Origin: Thraustochytrium sp. TN22
Lineage: Eukaryota; Sar; Bigyra; Thraustochytrida; Thraustochytriidae
Assembly: GCA_013306675.1 (NCBI GenBank)
Contig: JABLUY010000135.1
Location: 36,451 to 100,450 of the forward strand
Direction of reading: 5' to 3'
Length of the DNA: 64,000 nt
Part shown: positions 36,277 to 46,700 of the stretch, piece after piece
Layout of the letters: each line of letters starts with the position of its first letter
How positions within the stretch are numbered: the first letter of the stretch is position 1
Notes under the pieces: model-generated
What the model was told of the DNA's origin: nothing
Databases searched by the model: none
The model's input: only the letters and a program-made list of their open reading frames with translations
Made by a program: the position numbers and the translations under genes

Positions 36277-36977
36277 GCCAGGCCAGGCCAAGGCCTACCA
36301 AAGGCAAGATCGCTGCGGCCCTTTTGCCGCGAACAATTTACGATCGTGCATTCAGCGGCGCCGCTCAGTTGCGCTCATGCGCTGGTGCTCATCATCGTCG
36401 AGGCCTTTCCTACTATGGTACTACCATGGTACGATGCAAGATTCAAAATGTTCACGTTGCTTTTACTACTAACTTAGTACAGTGCGCGTGCTGGCGCTTG
36501 CCGACTCTTGACGACTCTTGACCACCACAAGGATCAGCACTGCACTGAGGCTCGAGAGTGCAGTGTGCAAGGGTTGGAGAGCGGCCGCAGCAGGCCGCCG
36601 CCGGCTTCCGTGAAGCCGGCGGGTTGGAGAGCGGCCGCAGCAGGCCGCCGCCGGCTTCCGTGAAGCCGGCGGCGGCGAACCAGCACTGCACGGCGCGCGC
36701 ATCGAGACTCGGATGGTTGTGCAGGATGTGGCGTGTACGCCTCACAGGCCGCGCGCTCTCCCTCCGTTTCTGGTTGCGGCGTCGTACCGGGGTGGTACAC
36801 TGGTACGAGTACGATGGTGTCATTATTTGGTACCATACATACCTGTTCCTGGTACCACCCGGGGGCGGTGTGAATCGCGGCTTGCGAGAGCGAGCGCTTT
36901 GCGTTCCGGTGGTGGCACTGTGACTGCAGGACAAACAAAGCCCACGGCCTGGCAAAAACGCAACTCCAAGGCTTGAA
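36277..36977. promoter_or_regulatory. Region upstream of F-box-like 2 with GGTAC words and hairpin duplication
   Basis: These 701 bp hold GGTAC-rich clusters at 36415-36435 and 36790-36865, including a roughly 9-bp inverted GGGTGGTAC...GTACCACCC pair. They also hold an ACTAACTTAGTAC word near 36469 and the 50-bp tandem duplication at 36571-36670. No gene is seen. Confidence 0.5.
36571..36670. repeat. Perfect 50-bp tandem duplication, each unit with a hairpin
   Basis: 36571-36620 and 36621-36670 are identical by eye. Each starts GGGTTGGAGAGCGGCCGC and contains GCCGGCTTCCGTGAAGCCGGC, an inverted repeat with a tiny loop. The identity implies very recent duplication or active homogenisation. Confidence 0.9.
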
Positions 36978-38366
36978 ATGACGCAGCTCATCAAGTACGT
37001 CGGGCGCGTTCGCATCAAGCCGAGGCGCTTCACGCAAGTGGCGGCGGCGCCGAGCGATGGGAAGGTGGCCATGCTGCCCGACGCGGTGCTGCAGCTGGTC
37101 GTGAGATTCCTGTCGGAGTGCCCGCAAGCGCTGGCGCCGCTGTACGCAACGTGCCGGCACCTCCACGCGTTGGTGGTGAAGATGCAGGAGAACGTCCTGC
37201 CGATGCTGGACGAGCCGACCAAGCACCTCCTGGAGAGTGTCTGCGAGCACCGCACGTCCTACAAGTACATCGACCCGAAAGACGAGTTTGCAGACGTGGA
37301 GACTCGTGCGATCGCGCTGGTTGAGCAACTCAAAAGCCGGAACCCGGGGCGGTTCATCGACGGGCTGCCGCCGAGGGGGATGGGCCGGTTCAAGGCGAAC
37401 CGGATCAAGTTGGATTGGGCGCTTGCTCAGCGCGCAGCGCGCACGCTGCCGTCTCCCCCGCTGCCTCCCGAGTGGGCAAGAGACGAACTCGCCGAGGCAG
37501 AGCGCAAGGAATCCTCGCCGACGATTTACGAGCACACGGCACGGCCGGTGTGCACATACAGCTCGCCCGTGCAGCTGGACCTGGACCCGACGGATCAAAG
37601 CGGCTTCCTTCGCGTCCGCCACCCGTACAGCAGGATCGGCGATGATGATAAAAGCTCGGCCACGATCTATTGCCCGGAGTTCTGGTTCCACTACCTCTGC
37701 CTGCGCGTGCTGGAGCCGCGCGGCTACCTCGCCAACGGCCATGTTGTCTGGGTCGGCGAGTACGGGAATGCCGGTCTCATCGAGGTCACGAACAACAAGG
37801 TTGAGTTCTTCCAGATCGGCGAGACCAACGACCAGTACTATGGCTTGCCCCGGGGCGTCTTACGCTACGCGTGTGAGCACCGGCTCCTGCCTCTCAGCGT
37901 TTACTACGACGTCCGCCAATGTGCTTTCGACGATCAAATCAGGTATGGCACCGCCGGTTCGCAGTTGCCTCGGCACCTGGAAGTGGTTCTCCCAAAGATG
38001 GAGAAGGACCAGCTCCAGCACCTCATCACCGAATGGGCGGATGGAGACTGGAGTGAGGATGCTGTGCGGAATGTCTCGCGTTTCCGCGCATACCCAAAGT
38101 ACTTTAAGTTCGAGGAAGACGCCAGCACAATGAAGATTCGCGTGCCTGGTTTTTGCTGGACCATCGATCTGGCTGAGGAGGCCAAGAAGAATGCCGAGGA
38201 CAAGAAAAATGCCGAGGACGACAAGAATGCCGAGGACGACAAGCACGACGGAGAGCACGACCAGGTGCAGCAGGACAGCAACGAGGCGAACATGGACCAA
38301 CAGCAGGGTCAAGACCACGACAAAAAGGACCAGCCCAAATCACCCGCGAAAAAGGAGACACAGTAG
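36978..38366 (+). CDS. F-box-like protein, paralogue 2
   Basis: 462 aa, ATG at 36978 (MTQLIKYVGRVRIKPRRF). It is the closest relative of the gene at 34831: the F-box-like segment (MLPDAVLQLVVRFLSECPQ, LYATCRHLHALV), the LDEPTKHLLES stretch and the central domain (QLDLDPTDQSGF, FWFHYLCLRVLEPRGYLANGH, DQYYGLPRGVLRYACEHRLLPL) are almost the same. Differences cluster in loops near residues 115-140 and 220-235. The C-terminus is a short repeated KNAED-type tract (NAEDKKNAEDDKNAEDDK) ending with DHDKKDQPKSPA, mirroring paralogue 1. The gene pair looks like a recent tandem duplication about 2.1 kb apart. Confidence 0.7.
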   Translation: MTQLIKYVGRVRIKPRRFTQVAAAPSDGKVAMLPDAVLQLVVRFLSECPQALAPLYATCRHLHALVVKMQENVLPMLDEPTKHLLESVCEHRTSYKYIDPKDEFADVETRAIALVEQLKSRNPGRFIDGLPPRGMGRFKANRIKLDWALAQRAARTLPSPPLPPEWARDELAEAERKESSPTIYEHTARPVCTYSSPVQLDLDPTDQSGFLRVRHPYSRIGDDDKSSATIYCPEFWFHYLCLRVLEPRGYLANGHVVWVGEYGNAGLIEVTNNKVEFFQIGETNDQYYGLPRGVLRYACEHRLLPLSVYYDVRQCAFDDQIRYGTAGSQLPRHLEVVLPKMEKDQLQHLITEWADGDWSEDAVRNVSRFRAYPKYFKFEEDASTMKIRVPGFCWTIDLAEEAKKNAEDKKNAEDDKNAEDDKHDGEHDQVQQDSNEANMDQQQGQDHDKKDQPKSPAKKETQ

Positions 38367-39793
38367 ACCTGCTGTGCGTGGCGCGCTCCATCCCAACGAA
38401 GAGGCTGCTGACCACGCGCCAGTCAACGCGCGCGCTCTCTCTCTCTCTACCTCTTCGCTACCGTCGCCAGAGCGCTAAATCATAGCCTACACAGACGAGA
38501 TTTGCGCCTTGTTTCTGGCGGTCGACCGACCAGCAGAACGCACACCGAGAGAGAAGGCCGCGTGAGGGCGCCCCGGCCGTCGAGCTCAGCTCGCACCAGT
38601 CGTGCATCGCCCAGCCGTTGGCGCCCCGGCGCGGCGGAGTCCGACTTGGAGCCGTGAGCACCTGCATCGACCCGATTCGACCGTGACGAGCCAAAGATTC
38701 TGGTCTCGCAACAGCCATTCATCCGTCTCGTCTCCACCCTAGCATCTAGCTAGCTAGCCCCGTGGCTGGCAAGCCCGGCACGCACACAAAGCTATCGCCA
38801 AAGCCGAATTGCTGCCACCTTCTCGCGGCGGCCACGCCGCCACGCGCCCGGCGCCCCGTCCCGGCCCGTCCCGCCCACCGCCGACGGTGACGGCGTCCTC
38901 CTCCAACCCGAGCGAGCCGCCTCCTCGTTGTTCCTCGGGCGCCTCCCAGGTCGCAGCCCTCGCAGCCTGCGAGCCCCAACCTGCGGCAGCCTGCGGCAGC
39001 CTGCGAGCCTCCTCGGTGCTTGCAGCCAACCCAACCCACCTGCCAGCGCTGCCGGCGACCACGGCGGCCGCGGCTCGCTGCCTCGCATCAGCTCACCGTC
39101 AACTCAACTCGAAGGAGGCTCGCGGCGTCGGAACATCGGAGGCGGCTCGGCCTGGCTCGGCCTGCTGCGCCTGCTCGGCCTCCGGCTCGTCCAGCTCGGG
39201 CTGCTCCCTTGGTGGCGGATCACAGACAGCAGCAGCCAGGCGCCTGGCGCGTGGCACACCCCACCCCGTCCGTGCCCTCGCAGAGGCTCGCAGAGGCAGT
39301 GCTACTCGTGCTCACCACTGCCAGAGCCTGACTGCCAGCGAGCGCTCTTCAAGTTCTGCCAGAGGGAGTCAGAGGCCTGCTGTCGGTGCCTGCCGGTGCC
39401 TACCGGTGCCTGCCGGTGCCACGCCCGATCGTGGTCGGCGTGCCGCGTCATCCCGCTCATCTCATCCCATCTGCGTGCCGTGCCAGGCCTGCCCAGGCTG
39501 CGTGCGCTACCTGGTAGCCCAGGCCGAGGCCGGCGACATACATACATTCGCAGTCAACGAACTCCGATCGCTCGATCACTCCGTCGATCAATCCGTCAAC
39601 CAGCTGCTCGCTCGCTCGCTCGCTCGCTCGCCCGGCCGCCAGCCCGGCAGGCGAGCGCTCGCTGCGGCCTGCTCGCGCGCGGCGGCGGCGGCGCTGCGGT
39701 GGCGCGTGGGCGCTCGCTCGCTTGCGCGATTCGCGGCGCGTGGCGGGCGCGTGGCGGCGGACCGCGGCGGCGGACCGCGGCGGCGCAAGAGCG
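38367..39793. other. 1.4-kb intergenic region with simple repeats
   Basis: This lies upstream of the TIR-like/TPR gene. Open frames are long on the plus strand but have no domain character. Simple tracts: (CT)n at about 38440-38452, CTAGCTAGCTAG at 38745-38757, GTGCCTGCCGGTGCC repeats near 39386-39420, and (GCTC)n at 39606-39632. An unrecognised short gene cannot be excluded. Confidence 0.4.
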
Positions 39794-41647
39794 ATGCTGG
39801 CGCGCGCGCGCAAGAGCCTGCGGCGGAGCAGGCGCGAGGAGGCGTGCGTGGTGGACTTCAGGAGCGTGAGCATCGGGTTCCTGGAGGAGGTCTCGCGCGA
39901 CGTGCTGGACGGCGCGCTGGCGCCCGGCGTGCGGCTCTTCGTGGCCACGCGCGACCTGGGCGACGGCGTGGAGGAGGGCAGCACGCTGGAGCTGGTGGCC
40001 GAGGAGGACGACGACGGCTGCCTGACGGGCCGCGCGAGGTGCCCGCCGCGCGAGGTGCGCTTCCGCGAGGGCGAGGACGCCGTGGAGAAGGCGCGCGAGG
40101 ACTGGACCACCGAGGACGTGGCCGCCCACGTGGTGCTGGCGCGCACGCGCGAGAAGCAGCACGGCGACGTGTACGTGAACGCGGTGGCGGACCCGTCGCA
40201 CGTGGGCGACGAGTACCAGGGCTCCTTCGTGAGCCACGCGCGGCGGTGCAACTTCCACGGGCTCGTCGCGGCGGCAGCGGACTTCCTCGCGAACGAGCCG
40301 CCCGAGCTGCGCTACGTCTGGGTTGACGTCTTTTGCGCGAACCAGCCGCTGCTGACGTGCCAGGACCAGCCGGACGCCAAGACGCGCAAGCAGCGCGAGA
40401 GCCTGCTCACCGACGGCCTGCACGAGGCCATTCAGCGCTTCTCCAGCGTGCTCCTCTTCGTGGACCGCTGGGACGCGCCCGCGCCCATGGAGCGCGCGTG
40501 GTGCGTCTGGGAGATGTACGGCGCCGTGCGCAGCGGCCGCCCGCTGCACGTCATCTACGCGCCCGGCGAGGAGGACCGCTTCATGCAGACGCTGCTGGAC
40601 GACGCGGACGAGATCGCCGCCCGCATGTCAGCCAAGATGGACGTACGCGCCGCCGCCTGCTTGAAACCCGAGGACAAGGTCATGATCGACTGCGCCATCA
40701 ACGAGAAGCTCGAGGGCGGCTACGCGGCGCTCAACACCGAGGTGGAGTCTCGCCAGCGCGACTGGCTCACTGCCATCGCGCGCGACAAGATCAACGCCGC
40801 GCGTTGGCAGGACGGCGATGTCCTCGAGATGGCGCACGTGCTTGCCCGGGTCGGCTACCTGCTCAAGACGCAGGGCTGCTACGACGAGGCGCTGCAGGAC
40901 TTCACCGAGGCGCTGGAGATCTACCACGAGCATCTCGGCACGGACCACCTCGACACCGCCGCTATGCTCAACAACATCGGCGGTGTCTGCAAGGCCCTGG
41001 GCCGCCACGACGAGGCCATGCGCCACTTCCACGACGCGCTCGCCATTTACAAGCAGGCCCACGGCGCCAGCCACCCCAGCGTGGCCATCACCATCAACCT
41101 CATCGCCGGCGTGCACATGGCCCAGAGCCGCCACGAGGAGGCCCTCGAAAAGTACGAGGAGGCCCTTGAAATTTACCGCAGCGTGCTCGGCCCGCGCGAC
41201 CAGGCCGTCGCTCTCTCGCTCTGCAGCATCGCCGAGGCCTACGAGGCCCAGGGCTTCTCCCAGGCCGCTCTTGAGTTCTACGATGAGGCGCTTGCTGTCT
41301 CGCGGGACGTCTGCGGCCCCACTGACCCTTGTGTCGGCGTCACGCTCAACAACATCGGCCAGATCCACAAGGACCAGGGCCGCCTCGACGCGGCGCTCGC
41401 CAGCTTCAACGAGGCCCTCGCCTTTTTCGAGCACGCTCTCGGTCCTGGCCACCCGCTCGTCGCCACCACGCTCAGCAACATCGCCATGGCCCACGTCAAG
41501 GGCGAGGACCTGCTCACCGCCCTGCCCTTTTTGGAGCGCGCCCTCGCCATTCGCCTCGACGTCCTTGGCCCCGCCCACCCCGACACCCAGGACACCCAGG
41601 ACCTCGTCCGCGCCTGCCAGGACTTTCTCGCCACCGCTTCAGGTTGA
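39794..41647 (+). CDS. TIR-like / TPR (kinesin-light-chain type) repeat protein
   Basis: 617 aa, ATG at 39794 (MLARARKSLRRSRREE). The N-terminal 140 residues are unassigned. Residues about 140-280 carry SHARRCNFHGLV, YVWVDVFCANQP, LTDGLHEAIQRFSSVLLFVDRWDAP and RAWCVWEMYGAV. This W-x-D-x-F-C-x-N-Q ... R-x-W-C-x-W-E pattern belongs to a TIR-like domain found in front of TPR arrays in many algae and protists. Residues about 345-610 are TPRs of the 42-aa kinesin-light-chain type (GYLLKTQGCYDEALQDFTEAL, ALEIYHEHLGTDHLDTAAMLNNIG, and so on), at least five full units and one weaker. It is probably cytosolic. It resembles intracellular receptor or adaptor layouts, but no nucleotide-binding domain lies between the two parts. 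Enzyme activity is unproven: the NADase Glu of TIR cannot be assigned by eye. Confidence 0.8.
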   Translation: MLARARKSLRRSRREEACVVDFRSVSIGFLEEVSRDVLDGALAPGVRLFVATRDLGDGVEEGSTLELVAEEDDDGCLTGRARCPPREVRFREGEDAVEKAREDWTTEDVAAHVVLARTREKQHGDVYVNAVADPSHVGDEYQGSFVSHARRCNFHGLVAAAADFLANEPPELRYVWVDVFCANQPLLTCQDQPDAKTRKQRESLLTDGLHEAIQRFSSVLLFVDRWDAPAPMERAWCVWEMYGAVRSGRPLHVIYAPGEEDRFMQTLLDDADEIAARMSAKMDVRAAACLKPEDKVMIDCAINEKLEGGYAALNTEVESRQRDWLTAIARDKINAARWQDGDVLEMAHVLARVGYLLKTQGCYDEALQDFTEALEIYHEHLGTDHLDTAAMLNNIGGVCKALGRHDEAMRHFHDALAIYKQAHGASHPSVAITINLIAGVHMAQSRHEEALEKYEEALEIYRSVLGPRDQAVALSLCSIAEAYEAQGFSQAALEFYDEALAVSRDVCGPTDPCVGVTLNNIGQIHKDQGRLDAALASFNEALAFFEHALGPGHPLVATTLSNIAMAHVKGEDLLTALPFLERALAIRLDVLGPAHPDTQDTQDLVRACQDFLATASG

Positions 41648-42210
41648 AGAACCCGTCTTGAACCCGGACTCGTATCGAGTCGAGTAGCCCATGTAATCTG
41701 TTACCACCAAATGTATTCTGGTATCATGTCATACGTTCGCAGTGCTGACAGACAACTAACTTAGTCAAGCCCTCTTGTCAAGAGCCTGGGCCGGGCCGGC
41801 GAGCTGAGGCGGCTCGGGCGTGCTTCGGCGCGCATCGACTTGCCAAACGCGGTTCCCCGCCGCTCGCGAGCCAACCTACCGCGAAGAACGCCACGCCACG
41901 CCCTTTCTGTCCGGCAGCTCCTCGTCCTGCCTGCGCAACGCGGGGACCGGCCGCAGGATCTTGCCGACAACTTCAAGGCGCCAGCTCGAACAGTAAGTTA
42001 AGTATGTGAGATGCCCAGGCCTTGCGACGCGGCGCATTCCCCGTTGCGCAGCCAAGACCTGCCGAGGCGCGCGGTTCCGCCAGCCGCCACTGATACGCGC
42101 CCGCTTGCCACCAAACCCAAGCCCTGCGCCCAGTGCGCCCAGTGCGCCGTGGCGGCAACGTTAGCAAGAGAGAAACAAACCTCGAACCGCATGACATGGA
42201 AACAGCCAAC
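41648..42210. other. Intergenic region between TIR/TPR gene and F-box-like 3
   Basis: 563 bp. It contains ACAACTAACTTAGTC at about 41754, an imperfect CTCTTGTCAAGAG inverted repeat at 41771-41783, and AACAGTAAGTTAAGTATG near 41989. It should hold the promoter of the third F-box-like gene. Confidence 0.4.
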
Positions 42211-43476
42211 ATGACGCAGCTCATTGCGTACCAGGGCTCCGTGCGCATCGCGCCGCGCAGGTTTCGCAAGATCACCGCGGAGTCGCGCGCGCAAGCTCGC
42301 AGCAAGAAGCTGCCGGAGGCCGCCTGGCGCCTCGTGCTCGCCTTTTTGGCCGATTCCCCGCGCAGGGTGGCGAGCCTCTACGCAACGAGCAGCGCGCTGC
42401 ACGAGATTGTGGTGGACGCACAGGACGAAGTGCTGCCGAGACTGGACGCTGCCACGCTGCATCTGCTCGAGTCCGTGTTGGAGTGGCGCGCGCGCCCGGG
42501 CGTCATGGACCCGGCCGACGAGTTTGCGGACGTGGACGCGCGGTGCGACAAGCTCATGGACTCTTACGAACGCATGTGCGAGGTTCGCGGCTTCGACTAC
42601 AGGCCACGTGAGACGAGCCACACGCGGGTGCTCGTCGTAGACAAGTACAACGGGCTGGAGGTGAGCCGGGATCTGGTCGACGCCTGCGCTGACGAACTGC
42701 CCGACGGACCCGCACCACCGGCCTGGGCACTGCACGAGCTGCCGGCTGGCGCATGTTACGCGGCGCGGCCGCGTGGCACGGGCACCGCGCCCGTCCAGCT
42801 GCACGTGGACCCTGCCGATGGCGCTGGCGTCCTCAGTGTGCGCTACGCGCACATGGCGCCAGGGTTCGTTCCGTGGGGCGTCAAGCTCTATTGCCCGGAG
42901 TGGTGGCTGCACTACCTGGCGCTCCGGGTGCTCGCGCCGCGCGGCTATGCGGCCAATGGGCACTTTACCTGGATCGGCGAGTATGACAACGCTGGCCTCG
43001 TTGAGGTGCGCGAAAACGTAGTCGAGGTCTTTCCCCTCGGCGAGAAGGACGACCAGTTCTATGGCCTACCGCGCGGCCTCCTGCGCTACGCCAGCGAGCA
43101 CAGAGTACTCCCGCTCTTCGTCAAACAGGACCCGGTCGGCTGGGTCGCGCAGGCGGACCAGTACCGCATGGATTTTGTCTGCGATGTCGCCGTCCACCTC
43201 CACGTCGTCCTGCCGGGGCTCTCCAAGCAAGAGACTCTCGATTTGGCTGCCAAGTACCGCCGTGCCGAGGCCAACAACTTCGTACGCGACATTTTGCCGC
43301 GTCTCTTGCGCTTCCCCGACGAGTTCCGCGTGGAGAGCGACCGCCTCATTACCACCGTCGGCTCGTGGTCCTGCACGACGCACATTGAGCGCACTGGGAG
43401 CGATGCGGAGGGCCTCGACCAGAGTCACCAGGGTGCTCTTGGTGAGCCCGCGCCAGAGCAAGCACCTTTGTCTTGA
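42211..43476 (+). CDS. F-box-like protein, paralogue 3 (divergent)
   Basis: 421 aa. ATG at 42211 (MTQLIAYQGSVRIAPRRF) is chosen because it aligns with the starts of both paralogues, although another ATG lies 15 nt upstream in frame. The F-box-like region (KLPEAAWRLVLAFLADSPR, LYATSSALHEIVV) and the central domain (QLHVDPADGAGV, WWLHYLALRVLAPRGYAANGH, DDQFYGLPRGLLRYASEHRVLPL) are recognisable but clearly diverged, and the acidic tail is much shorter. The last 40 residues differ completely. The TIR/TPR gene separates it from the closer pair, so the three copies mark one older and one newer duplication. Confidence 0.65.
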   Translation: MTQLIAYQGSVRIAPRRFRKITAESRAQARSKKLPEAAWRLVLAFLADSPRRVASLYATSSALHEIVVDAQDEVLPRLDAATLHLLESVLEWRARPGVMDPADEFADVDARCDKLMDSYERMCEVRGFDYRPRETSHTRVLVVDKYNGLEVSRDLVDACADELPDGPAPPAWALHELPAGACYAARPRGTGTAPVQLHVDPADGAGVLSVRYAHMAPGFVPWGVKLYCPEWWLHYLALRVLAPRGYAANGHFTWIGEYDNAGLVEVRENVVEVFPLGEKDDQFYGLPRGLLRYASEHRVLPLFVKQDPVGWVAQADQYRMDFVCDVAVHLHVVLPGLSKQETLDLAAKYRRAEANNFVRDILPRLLRFPDEFRVESDRLITTVGSWSCTTHIERTGSDAEGLDQSHQGALGEPAPEQAPLS

Positions 43477-43713
43477 AAGGGAGCAAAGTACCACGCATGT
43501 CTTGAAAGGATGATGATAAATGTTGAACGTTCGTTCTGCTACAGTCACTCAACGAGAGCGCGCTTCCGCATTGGTGGTCGGCGTCCGTGCGGAGATGGCG
43601 CGCTCTGATATCACGCGGATCCTGACCGAGCTCGCGTTGAGAGGCACTCACTGTACATGTCTTTCTGAGTTCGGTATGACATCTCGGATATGGTTGAAGC
43701 TATGGCTACTAAG

Positions 43714-46700
43714 TTAGGTCCGCGCCAAGATAGCAGCATCGTCGTGAGCGCTGTTTTCGTCATCGTCGCCAACCTGACTTTCGATGAATGAGGTCTCGCC
43801 AAGTCCTCCGCGCGTGGAGTTGTTGGGCGTCTTGCCTCCACCTAGGCCTGCCGGAGCAGCCTTGGCTTGGGGGAACGCAGTGCGGTAGTCGTCGGAGGTG
43901 GGCTCCACGAAGAGGATCTCCGAGACGTCCTGGACGTCTCGTGATGCCGTCTCCTCAGCTTTTCGGGTATCAGGCGCCTGTCCCTCCTCCGTGTCGCGGG
44001 CGCCCTCCGTGGAGCGAGCTGCCCGGGGGTGGAACAAGATGCAGGCGAGCATGACACAGAGAATCTCCAATGCGAGGACAAAGCCGGCCAAGCCAATGGC
44101 AGAGTCCTGGCCGAGGGCACCGGACGTGTTGGCCTGCGCAATGAAGCTGAGGACGGTGAGGAGGCCCATCGAAATGACCGCCACGCTCTGGTCACTGGGG
44201 TCCGCGTAGGGCTGTACCAGAATCATAAAAGCCATGAAGCCCACACAGCACGCAGAGAAGAAGATGATGCCGCCAGCCTCGCTATTCTGAAAGGCGAGAA
44301 GGAAGAGCGAGGAGAGCGTGAAGCGGCGGACAAGGTCGAAGCTCGCGAACCACGAGTAGTCCTGCCCAAAGGGCTCCCGCAGGAAGCGCGTCGCATCGGC
44401 GACTGCGGCTGCGTAGTCCCAGAGGCAGTTCGACTCACGGCCAAAGTAGTATCCGCCGGCCAAAAAGAGGATGGCCGTGCCAAGCGGGTAGAGCGCCATC
44501 ATGACCCCAGCGTAGATGCGCGCTGCGCGGGCCTCGGGAGTGTCGAAGTCGACCGTGTAGTCGGCGCGCAAAGCGCGGAAGGGCTCCGGGTCGTCCGGGT
44601 AGCGCGGCATTTTCTGATACAGAAAGGTCTCCATGAGGGTGCTGGCGATGCCAATGTAGCAGAAGCTGAGCAGGTGGAAGGCAAACTTGGTGGCAAAGCG
44701 CAGCGCGGCAAGCGTAGACAGGGCGCGGGGGCGCATGATCATGGCGACCACTACGAGTGCGGCTGTGGGCGCGATGGCCGCGAGCGGCAGCAGTGTGACC
44801 AGCAGGAGCTCCTGCATGTGCCCGGGGAGCCAAGCGCAGCCAATGTGCAGCGGCGCCGCAAAGGCCGCAACATTGGCCTCGAGCAGGGCCGTCAGCACGG
44901 ACCCATTCGACGGGCGGAGCAGACTGGTTGTCGAGAGGAAAAGTGAAGCCAGCTGGGCGAAGGCAACGAGGATGCGGACCTTGTCGCCCAGTCTCGCCTT
45001 CCCCGTCTCCAGACGAGACACCGCGCGCGTCAGATGCAGCCTTTCCGCCAGCGGACGGCGCGGTGCGGACGGCGACGCCTCCGAGGAAGACTTGCCGCGG
45101 CGCGCGGCGCAACGCGAAGAGGCAAACGCGCCTTCCTCGCGGAGAAAGATAGCCAGCGTAGCCACTGCAGGGGCCGCGAGCAAGAGGACGAGGAGCGCCA
45201 GGAGCCCACCGGCCACGCTGCGGTCTTGTTGCGTGCGCGCCTCGCTGCAGAGCTCGCACGTGCCGGCCCCGCGGTCGCTGTAGCCGTCCTCGCACTGCAC
45301 GCAGAGTACGCCGAGGCGATGCGCCGCGCAGTAGTCCGGGTACGCGCCCCCCTTGCAGAATGCGGTCTCGCAGCTGAGGAAGTCCGTACTGCGATTGGAG
45401 ATTCGCCAGTAGCCCTCTCGCAGCGGCGCGGTCTCCAGCGTGAGCCCTGCCTCGCTGCAGTTCTGCGCGGCCTGGCAGAACTCCGTGACGCCATCGATCT
45501 CGAGCGAGCCGGCAGCCGCGACGCAGCCCTCGACGCTTGTCGTGCCTGCCGCGAGGGTCTCTGGGGCGTCTTCCGGGCAAGCGCTGCAGATGCTGTCGTC
45601 CTCCGGGTGCGTGTAAAAGCCCTTGGCGCACGCGCAGATGTCGCCCACCGGCTCCCGGTCGCTGGAGCATGCGCACTCATCCGCGCTCTGAGCGCCGACG
45701 TGCTGCGTCAGCGCGCCGCCGGGATCGCATTCCGTGCAGGCGGTTGCCTCGTCCAGGCTCGCGCTGTAGGTCCCGAGCGGACAGCTCGAGCACCGTGATG
45801 CGTCCGCGTCAAGGAAAGTGCCCGCCGGGCAGCGGCAGGCGACGGCGCCGTCAGCTGCCACGACCCGCACGAAGCCCTCGTCACAGATGCAGTCGTCCAG
45901 CGTGAGCGCGATGGGAAAGGCGGGCCGCGAGGCGGTGTGCGAGTACAGCGGGCAGGACCGGTCGCACTGCAGGCCGTAGACGTCGTCTCGTGCGCAGCGC
46001 TCGCAGGAGACGCCAGTAAATGCCGAAGCATTGTTGCAGGCGCAGGTACCAATCAGAGACCAGTCAACGTCATCATTCAAGAGGCCCTGTTGGAGGCTGA
46101 GGCCCATGAGCAGGCGGTCCGCGTCCGTGAGGGATCCTGCCAAGGCCAAGTCGGGCTCGATGCAGGAGCCTCGGAAGGAGCACATCGCCATGCAGTCACG
46201 CGCGGTGTTCTGGGCCAGCGCGAGGCTGGTTTCACCGGTCTGGAAGGCGGCCGACGTTCCGAGCGCGTCAACGTCACCATCGCCGTCCACGTCCATCAAC
46301 GCGAGGGTGCTTCCCAAACCTGTCTCGAAGGTGAAGTCCTGCAGCCTGAACACCGGCGTCGATCCGTCGCCGTTCTCGCGGAGAAGACATGCCACGACGC
46401 CCTGGCTCCCGTCCCAGATGAGGACATCCTCGCGGCCGTCAAAGTCCGCGTCGAAGAACTCGAGGCCTGCGCGCTGCGAGAAGAAGCTACCGAGGTCCGA
46501 CGTGATGTTGGCCATGGGCATCAGGATGCTCGTCGAAGGGTAGTAGGCGGAGGTCAGGTTGCCTTGATTTTTCGCAAAGAGCACGCCGTCCTGCCCGAGA
46601 GCGAGAAGGTCGACCAGGCCGTCGCCGTCCAGGTCCGCGAAGATCAGGTCAACCACACCCCGCATGTCGGTGAGCGTTCGGAATGGGTTGGCGTCATCGA

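Noticed and set aside
38809-39793. Long open plus frame upstream of the TIR-like/TPR gene
   Set aside because: Low-complexity composition and tandem GTGCC and GCTC repeats, and no domain. It is more likely the promoter and 5' UTR; an extra short gene could not be supported.
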